A stretch of DNA of 8,593 bases from Methanobrevibacter sp. (lineage in GTDB: Archaea > Methanobacteriota > Methanobacteria > Methanobacteriales > Methanobacteriaceae), in NCBI GenBank assembly GCA_016838945.1, contig JADLKP010000094.1:1-8593 (forward strand), given 5' to 3'. The notes under the pieces are model-generated. The model was not told the DNA's origin, made no database searches, and was given only the letters and a program-made list of their open reading frames with translations. Position numbers and translations under genes: made by a program. Shown one piece after another: positions 1 through 4,684 of this stretch. The first letter of the stretch is position 1. Each line of letters opens with the position of its first letter.

Positions 1-636
1 TTATTCTGTACTTAACTTAGCCCCTATTCTAAAAGCTTCCTCCAAATCCTTTGGGAATTGCTTTTCTCTAAACTCTTTTTTTGCATCCCCATCAAAGCCA
101 GCCATATGATATTTTGAATAATCCTTCACCTGCAATGTATTGTGTACCGGATAAGTGGTTACATTTGCATTCAATAAGTTAAACAGATTATCATTTTCCT
201 TCAGGTTTACTTCATATGTTGTTTTATAGACTTCTTCTGGTGCATTCATCGTATAGAATATGCCTACATTAAGCTTTCCTTCATAGTAACTGCCATAATC
301 ATCATAGGACAATGCACAAAAGACCAGTCTTTCCATCAATGCTCTGAAGTGGCTGGTTTCCCTGCTGAAATAAATGGGAGATCCTATAAGCAGTGTATCA
401 GCATCCAATATCCTATCGATTATTGGAGACAGGTCGTCTCTCCAGTAGCATTTTGGCTTTTCGGTCTTTTTGCTTTTGCAGACCAAACAGCTCATGCATC
501 CTTTCAAATCAATATCATACAAATCTATATACTCTACATCTGCACCTACAGATTCAGCACCTTTAGCTGCGGATTTCATTATTTCAGCGGTATTCCATCT
601 TTTTCTAGGGCTTGCATTAATCACTATTGTTTTCAT
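1..636 (-). CDS. NAD(P)H-dependent FMN reductase / iron-sulfur flavoprotein-like protein
   Basis: This is a complete 211-residue protein; its TAA stop lies at the very edge of the window. It has a flavodoxin-like fold: a first beta strand, MKTIVINASPR, leads into the FMN phosphate loop (residues 7-20), and GSPIYF (85-90) is the second FMN-contact loop of the NADPH-dependent FMN reductase superfamily. Between them are four cysteines, C47, C50, C53 and C63 (CX2CX2CX9C), followed by RDDL. Iron-sulfur flavoproteins (Isf) of methanogens have a similar compact CX2CX2CX4-7C cluster site. The last gap is longer here, so a [4Fe-4S] cluster is possible but not shown. The ATG start is supported by GGAG at 644-647, 7 bases upstream. 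A TATA-like stretch lies at 688-695, with an inverted repeat and a box array further out. The likely role is cytosolic electron transfer or flavin/quinone/O2 reduction; the substrate cannot be told from sequence. Confidence 0.85.
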   Translation of the reverse strand: MKTIVINASPRKRWNTAEIMKSAAKGAESVGADVEYIDLYDIDLKGCMSCLVCKSKKTEKPKCYWRDDLSPIIDRILDADTLLIGSPIYFSRETSHFRALMERLVFCALSYDDYGSYYEGKLNVGIFYTMNAPEEVYKTTYEVNLKENDNLFNLLNANVTTYPVHNTLQVKDYSKYHMAGFDGDAKKEFREKQFPKDLEEAFRIGAKLSTE

Positions 637-687
637 ATTTGAACTCCTTTTGGATAAGTAATCTTCAATTTTTATTTTATCTTTAAA

Positions 688-695
688 AATATAAA
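688..695 (-). promoter_or_regulatory. Candidate TATA box of the flavoprotein gene
   Basis: Read on the minus strand this is TTTATATT in an A/T run. An archaeal TATA box lies about 25 bases before the start site, so transcription would begin near 663 and give a leader of roughly 25 bases that includes the GGAG ribosome site. It is assigned by motif only, in a very AT-rich background. Confidence 0.35.
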
Positions 696-709
696 AATTA
701 TGGTATTAC

Positions 710-735
710 AAAATCATAAGTTTTTCTATGATTTT
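710..735. promoter_or_regulatory. Perfect 9-bp inverted repeat (candidate operator)
   Basis: AAAATCATA (710-718) and TATGATTTT (727-735) are exact reverse complements separated by 8 bases. The dyad lies just upstream of the flavoprotein TATA-like box. Its right arm is also the first member of the YGATTT box array. This is the geometry of a dimeric repressor or activator site; no regulator is identified. Confidence 0.4.
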
Positions 736-804
736 TATTATTTGTCATGATTTATAATAATTTATAACGATTTATAATTATTCATAACGATTTAACACGA
801 TTTT
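727..804. repeat. Phased array of five NAYGATTT boxes between divergent promoters
   Basis: Five copies of a short box occur at 727-735 (TATGATTTT), 746-754 (CATGATTTA), 766-774 (AACGATTTA), 786-794 (AACGATTTA) and 796-804 (CACGATTTT). Successive spacings are 19, 20, 20 and 10 bases, so all boxes fall on nearly the same face of the helix. The array sits between the minus-strand flavoprotein promoter and the plus-strand TATA box at 876. Two further boxes of the same form lie upstream of trxB (7504-7512 and 7551-7559). A cooperative regulator-binding region is inferred; the repeats and their spacing are seen directly. Confidence 0.45.
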
Positions 805-875
805 TTTCCAAAATAAAACATATTTAGTAGTTTAATTGAGAAAATACGAACAATTAAAGAAGCAAATAGTATGCA

Positions 876-884
876 TTTATATAT
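876..884 (+). promoter_or_regulatory. TATA box of a putative small transcript
   Basis: TTTATATAT is a close match to the Methanobacteriales TATA box. With the usual spacing of about 25 bases, the start site would be near 903-910, exactly where the first strong hairpin (909-940) begins. Everything from there to the hairpin/T-run at 1166-1206 could be one RNA of about 300 bases. Confidence 0.45.
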
Positions 885-989
885 GAGTTTTTTTATAATA
901 GTAATTAACATATGATTTTTGAAAATCTAAAGATCATATGAAATTTTATGTTCTATTTAAATATAGAACTTAAAAAATGGAGTCTCTAA

Positions 990-1079
990 ATGTTTATGAC
1001 TGTATTTTTTAGTTTCCTAGTATTTTTAGGAATGTTAATTGTCCTAAACGAGGGAGATATTATCCTCGATTATATATGA
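990..1079 (+). CDS. Possible 29-residue single-pass membrane peptide
   Basis: An ATG at 990 opens a 29-codon frame ending in TGA at 1077-1079. The peptide starts MFMTVFFSFLVFLGMLIVL (residues 1-19), long enough for one transmembrane helix, and ends in a short acidic tail with E21, D23 and D27. GGAG at 979-982 lies exactly 7 bases upstream of the ATG, matching the spacing seen for the flavoprotein and gatE starts here. A TATA box at 876-884 lies upstream, and two hairpins (909-940, 950-969) occupy the intended leader. The segment is less AT-rich than its flanks. Small hydrophobic peptides of this size include type I toxins and modulators of membrane proteins, but I recognise no family. A chance ORF is a real alternative. 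Confidence 0.35.
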   Translation: MFMTVFFSFLVFLGMLIVLNEGDIILDYI

Positions 1080-1165
1080 GCTATATATAATAATACTTTT
1101 CTTGTACAATTCTACAAGGATTCAATTAAATAATAGATGTAACTATTATTTTATTTTGTTTTTGC

Positions 1166-1206
1166 AATTAAGTTTTAAAAAAACTTAATTCTTTAATTCT
1201 TTTTTT
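1166..1206 (+). terminator. Hairpin plus T-run terminator
   Basis: AATTAAGTTT (1166-1175) pairs perfectly with AAACTTAATT (1181-1190) around an A/T loop and is followed by CTTTAATTC and then a run of Ts at 1200-1206. It would end a plus-strand transcript coming from the TATA box at 876. Confidence 0.45.
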
Positions 1207-1266
1207 AATTTCATCTATTTTTAAAACTTATTTTCTGAAAAAACTATTTTTTTATAAAAACTCTGA

Positions 1267-1334
1267 TTTAATGTTGAATTAATCAACTAAAAAAAAAGAA
1301 ATTAATGCTGAATTAATCAATTAAAAAAAAAGAA
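1267..1334. repeat. 34-bp tandem duplication, A/T-rich
   Basis: Two adjacent 34-bp units (1267-1300 and 1301-1334) differ at three positions. Each carries a GAATTAATCAA core and a nine-base A-run ending in GAA. Read on the minus strand, each unit gives a run of Ts downstream of the adhesin-like gene, so the pair probably acts as a duplicated oligo-T terminator. Confidence 0.6.
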
Positions 1335-1379
1335 AAAAAGCACATTCATAAAATTAAACAAAAAAGAACATGTTTTAAA

Positions 1380-1432
1380 TTGAGGTTTAAAAAGGTCTAA
1401 AAAAGTTTTAAAAAGGTATTAAACCTTTTTAA
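1380..1432 (-). terminator. Terminator of the adhesin-like gene
   Basis: TTAAAAAGG (1408-1416) and CCTTTTTAA (1424-1432) form a perfect 9-bp stem with a 7-base loop overlapping the stop codon at 1419-1421. On the minus strand it is followed by T-runs (1399-1404 and 1389-1394). Further T-runs lie beyond, in the 34-bp repeats. Confidence 0.5.
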
Positions 1433-2015
1433 CATTGAAATTGCAGCTTATGCCAATTCTAAATAGTATAATTCCTTTTGCTCCTCCTTTCATTGCTGCT
1501 TTTGCATCTTTGAGAAGGGCAGATTGAGTTAATTTTTTAGTATTGCTGTCGGAATGGTATGTTTGCAAGCCAGTCCAGATTTGAGCCCCGTTTGATTGTT
1601 TAACCAATTCTTTTGTCACAGATGTAATCCAGGATCTTGGTTTCTTATAATTGCCTTTATAAACCATTGGCAATAGTGCATCAGAGTATTTGCTTATTGA
1701 TGAGACATCCTGACCATAATATTTAATCAACCTTTTTGGCTCAGGCATAAGTGCAGCGGAAATAATGCAGTTAGGATTTACCTTACGGACTTCGATTGAA
1801 GCCTTTTTCATGAAGTAGTTGACTGCACGTTCCGGATCTTTATATAAGTTAGCAGTACCTCCGAAACGGACATAATCGAAGTGAATACCATCTACGCCTT
1901 TAATCTTTGCATAATTCTTAGCTGCTTTGATTCTTTTATTTAAGAATGAATATTTGATTTGGTTTTTCTTGTTAAGTGGTCTAACCCATTTTCCATTACT
2001 ATAGCAAACTTGCAT
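1419..2015 (-). CDS. Adhesin-like protein, C-terminal fragment: glycoside-hydrolase-like barrel (frameshifted)
   Basis: This 198-residue frame is the second part of the gene that starts near 3056. It continues the barrel domain of the upstream fragment in the -1 frame and has no Shine-Dalgarno before its first ATG, so it is unlikely to be translated independently. GVDGIHFDYVRFGG (residues 40-53) is the hallmark strand of the GHL10/DUF4015-type glycoside-hydrolase-like TIM barrels; the Asp of FDYVRF (D47) is a plausible active-site acid. Later barrel strands can be followed at IISAALMPEP (84-93), ALLPMVYKGNY (113-123), IWTGLQTY (146-153) and GAKGIILFRIG (178-188). The domain ends about 10 residues before the stop, with no C-terminal anchor. 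Substrate is unknown; a cell-wall or host glycan is a guess. Confidence 0.7.
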   Translation of the reverse strand: MQVCYSNGKWVRPLNKKNQIKYSFLNKRIKAAKNYAKIKGVDGIHFDYVRFGGTANLYKDPERAVNYFMKKASIEVRKVNPNCIISAALMPEPKRLIKYYGQDVSSISKYSDALLPMVYKGNYKKPRSWITSVTKELVKQSNGAQIWTGLQTYHSDSNTKKLTQSALLKDAKAAMKGGAKGIILFRIGISCNFNVKKV

Positions 2016-3019
2016 CCAAAATGGACTTTGATTCCATGCTTATGTGCCTTTTTAATAAAGGAAATCACTCTTGATTTCCCATATAATGATATTGCACGAA
2101 CATGAAGGAAGATATGTTTGGTTCCTTTTTTAGAAAGGCTTTTAAGATTCACTTTTTTCATGCTTGAACCCCATAGCCAATAGCCATTTCCTTTAGCCAT
2201 TTTAGGTTTGACTTTTATTTTATAGGAACCGTTTGAAGCCAAATAGGGAGCATCCTTTTTATAAAAGTAATATTTAACTGTATATGTTCCCTTTTTTAGA
2301 CTTAAATATATTTTTGCATTACCATACTTGCTGGTTACTGCAGTATAGGTTTTTCCTGCAACCTTAAATGTGACCTTTTGATTTTTCAGGGTATTGTTTT
2401 TGGCATCAAGCAATTTTACATAGAATAAGCATTTGGAACCTTCACGGTAATTGATGTATTTATCCCCAATTTTTAATTTGGTCAAGCTTGGAGATCTTAT
2501 GGTTACTTTGCAGCTTTTGGTAGCATTGCTTGTTAAATCATCACCGAAATAAGTTATTTCAGCAAGATAAGTTCCTTTTTTTAATTTAAGATTTAACTTA
2601 ACTGCACCGTTCTTATCTGTGGTCTTGTTATATGTGATACCATTCACTGTTATTTGAATAGGTTTTGATGATAATGCAGTGTTATTTGCTGTTAATTTAA
2701 TGTTTATTGTAGTTGTAAAAGACTCATATCCCTTGACGTCTGAAGCTGTGATTGTAGAATTTGCTTTTTCTTCTACAACTTCTTCTACAACTTCTTCTTC
2801 AACTTCATCTTCATTATTTCCATTATTATCAATATTTGCTGTCTCGTCAGATGATATGTCAGTTGAGTCTTCAGTAACTGTCTCTTCAGTGATCTCTTGT
2901 GTTAATTGATCTTCACTTGCAATTTCCTGTGCTTCCTCACCTATATCCTCATTTATAGGCGCCATCACATCTTCTGCTGAAACTGCAGTAATGGACAGCA
3001 ATATTAAAGTGAAAATCAT
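1940..3019 (-). CDS. Adhesin-like secreted protein, N-terminal fragment (signal peptide, acidic linker, two Ig-like domains, start of barrel)
   Basis: Layout of the 359-residue frame: hydrophobic MIFTLILLSITAVSA (1-15) looks like the core and cleavage region of a signal peptide lacking its basic N-end. An acidic Glu/Asp-rich linker follows (16-86), then two Ig-like beta domains (about 88-174 and 178-270), each containing the phrase LKKGTY. The start of a glycoside-hydrolase-like barrel comes next (GYWLWGSSMKKVNL, 279-292, through HGIKVHF, 328-334). After F334 the frame runs out of homology, with 25 unrelated residues to a stop. The barrel resumes in the -1 frame (1419-2015), so one lost T in the run at 2018-2021 explains the break. 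The natural start is probably ATG 3056 or 3041, out of frame because of a T9 tract at 3021-3029. A 12-bp repeat (2768-2803, three copies) encodes the VVEE segment. The protein is probably exported. Confidence 0.75.
   Translation of the reverse strand: MIFTLILLSITAVSAEDVMAPINEDIGEEAQEIASEDQLTQEITEETVTEDSTDISSDETANIDNNGNNEDEVEEEVVEEVVEEKANSTITASDVKGYESFTTTINIKLTANNTALSSKPIQITVNGITYNKTTDKNGAVKLNLKLKKGTYLAEITYFGDDLTSNATKSCKVTIRSPSLTKLKIGDKYINYREGSKCLFYVKLLDAKNNTLKNQKVTFKVAGKTYTAVTSKYGNAKIYLSLKKGTYTVKYYFYKKDAPYLASNGSYKIKVKPKMAKGNGYWLWGSSMKKVNLKSLSKKGTKHIFLHVRAISLYGKSRVISFIKKAHKHGIKVHFGCKFAIVMENGLDHLTRKTKSNIHS
2018..2021 (-). other. Frameshift site on a T4 run inside the barrel domain
   Basis: On the coding strand the run reads CAT TTT GGA TGC. 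Adding one T gives CAT TTT TGG ATG, i.e. H-F-W-M, which joins the two fragments without losing a residue. A tRNA-Phe slipping back one base on UUUU would give the same product. Confidence 0.7.
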
Positions 3020-3020
3020 T

Positions 3021-3029
3021 AAAAAAAAA
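3021..3029 (-). other. T9 tract in signal-peptide codons
   Basis: The coding strand has nine consecutive Ts directly after ATG AAA AAT ATA. With eight Ts, the upstream ATGs at 3056 and 3041 would read straight into the hydrophobic LMIFTLILL stretch and give a normal basic-then-hydrophobic signal peptide. With nine they are out of frame. Confidence 0.55.
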
Positions 3030-3099
3030 TATATTTTTCATAGTTTTACTTTTCATAGTTTTTTTCCCCGTTTTACCAATTAACTTTTTAAATTTTTTT

Positions 3100-3109
3100 A
3101 TTTTTATAA
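3100..3109 (-). promoter_or_regulatory. Weak TATA-like box for the adhesin-like gene
   Basis: The minus strand reads TTATAAAAAT, which would place transcription start near 3079 and give a leader of about 23 bases to ATG 3056 that includes GGGG at 3066-3069. The AT-rich background makes this a weak call. Confidence 0.25.
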
Positions 3110-3225
3110 TTTTCTGAGGATGCATTATGATAGTTAATGTTGATTTGTAAAAAAATTTCTTTTAAATTTTTAATTTTAACTAAATATTATTAACCAAATA
3201 TTAAATACTTTAAATAATATAATTT

Positions 3226-3326
3226 AATATAATATAGATTTTTAAATGATTACAAATCTATTTTAATTCTGATAAATATAATATAGATTTTTAAATGATT
3301 ACAAATCTATCATAATAATTCTGATA
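3226..3326. repeat. 49-bp tandem duplication with internal dyad, in the gatD promoter region
   Basis: A perfect 36-base direct repeat (3226-3261 and 3275-3310) is continued by a shared AATTCTGATA (3265-3274 and 3317-3326) after a small insertion. The period is therefore 49 bases over the perfect part. Each copy holds the dyad ATAGATTT-N12-AAATCTAT (3234-3261 and 3283-3310) next to a TATAATATAG stretch that could serve as a TATA box. The duplication may give gatDE two promoters or two operator sites. It lies between the divergent adhesin-like gene and gatD. Confidence 0.7.
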
Positions 3327-3365
3327 ATTTAAAAATAATTATAAAAACGAATAAAGAGGAATTAA

Positions 3366-4673
3366 ATGACTTATAAAGAAATTTCCAAAGAGTTTTTAGA
3401 TAATGCTAATGTTACCATTGGTGATACAATTAAGGTAACAAAGGAAGATATTTCCTATGAGGGAATATTGCTTGACAGATCTGAAGATGCAAAAGATGCT
3501 TATATTGTAATAAAATTGGACAGCGGGTATAATGTTGGAGTAAACATTGAATCTGCATCCATTGAACTTATTGAAAAGGGAGACAAGCCTAAAATTGGAT
3601 TTGAAGGGGATAAAATAGAAAAAGATCCTAACAAACAAAACATCTCAATCATATCCACTGGTGGTACAGTATCCTCTATTATCGATTACAAGACTGGTGC
3701 TGTACACCCTAAATTCACTGCAGAAGACTTATTAAGGGCAAATCCAGAGCTTTTGGATCTTGCAAATTATGATGTGAAGGCATTATACAACATTTTGTCT
3801 GAAAACATGCAGCCCGAATATTGGGTAAAGGCAGCAGAGTCAATTGCAGATGACATAAATGATGGTGCTGATGGAATCGTAATCGCTCATGGTACAGATA
3901 CAATGCATTACACTTCCGCTGCATTGAGCTTTATGATCAAAACACCTGTTCCTATTGTAATTACAGGTGCTCAAAGAAGTTCAGACAGGCCTTCTACAGA
4001 TGCATTCTTGAATATTTACAACTCTTGTGGTGCTGCATTGTCAGACATTGCAGAAGTCACTGTCCTAATGCACAATACATTGAATGATGGTGACTGTGCA
4101 CTTCATAAGGGTACAAAGGTACGTAAGATGCACACAAGCAGAAGGGACACCTTCAGAAGCATTGACTCAGAGCCAATAGCTCTTTTAAGAGATGGGAAAG
4201 TGAAATCAGTAAACCTTCCTTATATAAAACGTGGGGAAAATGAATTGGAATTGAATACAGCCATTGAAAGCAAAGTGGCCTTAATCAAATCTTTCCCTGG
4301 AATAAGTTCTGACATCATTGATTATCATATTGACAAAGGATACAAAGGATTATTGATTGAAGGAACTGGGCTTGGGCATGTTCCTGATTATATGGTTGAC
4401 ACATTGCAAAGGGCTAATGATGAAGGAATACCTGTTGTAATGACTTCCCAATGCTTATACGGAACAATCAATATGAATGTTTACAGTACTGGGAGACTCT
4501 TGCTTGATGCAGGTGTGATTTCAGGTATGGACATGACTCCTGAAACCGCTTATGTGAAATTGGCATGGGCTTTAGGACAGACTGAAGACGTTAATGAAGT
4601 TAAAGACATTATTCAAACCAATGTTGCTGGAGAATTGAATGAAAGTTCTTCACTTAAATATTTCTTGAATTAG
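3366..4673 (+). CDS. gatD: Glutamyl-tRNA(Gln) amidotransferase subunit D
   Basis: GatD is the glutaminase half of the archaea-specific GatDE enzyme. It releases ammonia from glutamine (or asparagine), and GatE uses that ammonia to turn Glu-tRNA(Gln) into Gln-tRNA(Gln). At 435 residues the length is typical. Residues about 1-75 form the small GatD-specific beta domain (GDTIKVTKEDISYEGILL). The rest is a type I L-asparaginase fold: STGGTVSS (97-104) carries the catalytic Thr, probably T101; HGTDTMHYT (175-183) gives the T177/D178 pair; TGAQRSSDRPSTDA (200-213) and KVRKMHTSRRDTF (251-263) supply further active-site residues, with K254 the likely lysine; MTSQCLYG comes late. AGAGGA at 3355-3360 lies 5 bases before the ATG and fixes the start. 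It forms a two-gene operon with gatE. Confidence 0.97.
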   Translation: MTYKEISKEFLDNANVTIGDTIKVTKEDISYEGILLDRSEDAKDAYIVIKLDSGYNVGVNIESASIELIEKGDKPKIGFEGDKIEKDPNKQNISIISTGGTVSSIIDYKTGAVHPKFTAEDLLRANPELLDLANYDVKALYNILSENMQPEYWVKAAESIADDINDGADGIVIAHGTDTMHYTSAALSFMIKTPVPIVITGAQRSSDRPSTDAFLNIYNSCGAALSDIAEVTVLMHNTLNDGDCALHKGTKVRKMHTSRRDTFRSIDSEPIALLRDGKVKSVNLPYIKRGENELELNTAIESKVALIKSFPGISSDIIDYHIDKGYKGLLIEGTGLGHVPDYMVDTLQRANDEGIPVVMTSQCLYGTINMNVYSTGRLLLDAGVISGMDMTPETAYVKLAWALGQTEDVNEVKDIIQTNVAGELNESSSLKYFLN

Positions 4674-4677
4674 GAGG
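4673..4677 (+). promoter_or_regulatory. gatE ribosome binding site overlapping the gatD stop
   Basis: GGAGG begins with the last base of the gatD TAG stop codon and lies 7 bases before the gatE ATG. It is the strongest Shine-Dalgarno in the window. It suggests coupled translation and balanced output of the two subunits, and it fixes the gatE start at 4685. Confidence 0.8.
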
Positions 4678-4684
4678 ATAAAGA

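Larger units (their letters stand above)
905..1206 (+). ncRNA. Candidate structured transcript (leader plus short message, or small RNA)
   Basis: The stretch contains consecutive inverted repeats that can fold as local hairpins: 909-940 (13 pairs including two G-U, 6-base loop), 950-969 (GTTCTAT/ATAGAAC), 1014-1032 (TTCCTA/TAGGAA), 1049-1068 (CGAGG/CCTCG), 1070-1090 (TTATATAT/ATATATAA) and 1099-1120 (CTTGTA/TACAAG plus two flanking pairs). It closes with 1166-1190 (AATTAAGTTT/AAACTTAATT) followed by a T-run at 1200-1206. A TATA box lies upstream at 876. I do not recognise it as RNase P RNA, SRP RNA, tRNA or a known riboswitch. It may be the message for the small ORF at 990-1079 with structured flanks, or an independent small RNA. 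Boundaries are inferred. Confidence 0.35.
1419..3056 (-). pseudogene. Whole adhesin-like gene, interrupted by two homopolymer indels
   Basis: Taken as one unit, the gene would run from ATG 3056 (MKSKT, then MKNIFF, joining LMIFTLILLSITAVSA) to the stop at 1419 and encode about 545 residues. GGGG at 3066-3069 sits 9 bases before ATG 3056 and is the only ribosome-site-like sequence near any candidate start. Restoring the frame needs one T fewer in the T9 tract (3021-3029) and one T more in the T4 run (2018-2021). Without correction, ATG 3056 reads only 35 codons before a stop. It may be a true pseudogene, a phase-variable gene in the off state, or an assembly artefact of homopolymer miscalls; the well-preserved domains argue against old decay. 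Confidence 0.6.

Noticed and set aside
349..661. Plus-strand ORFs opposite the flavoprotein gene
   Set aside because: They are shadows of a recognisable flavodoxin-fold protein and have no ribosome site.
912..973. Tiny upstream ORFs of 9 and 11 codons in the leader of the 29-residue frame
   Set aside because: No ribosome sites precede them, and their starts are part of the hairpin palindrome at 909-940.
1267..1334. CRISPR-like repeats (also considered at 3226-3326 and 6649-6739)
   Set aside because: Copies are directly adjacent without variable spacers and are A/T-rich; they are tandem duplications.
2014..2026. Classical programmed -1 frameshift heptamer in the adhesin-like gene
   Set aside because: The sequence (CCATTTT on the coding strand) does not fit X XXY YYZ, and no downstream pseudoknot was evident; a plain indel or simple slip on T4 is more economical.
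2679..2909. 76-codon Ser/Thr/Val-rich plus-strand ORF
   Set aside because: It is the complement of the Glu/Asp-rich linker of the adhesin-like gene.
3246..3324. C/D-box guide RNA: ATGATTA and CTGA boxes appear twice in order (3246, 3269, 3295, 3321)
   Set aside because: The C boxes deviate from RTGATGA, the box spacings (16 and 22 bases) do not fit archaeal C/D RNAs with 12-base guides, and the repetition is explained by the 49-bp duplication.
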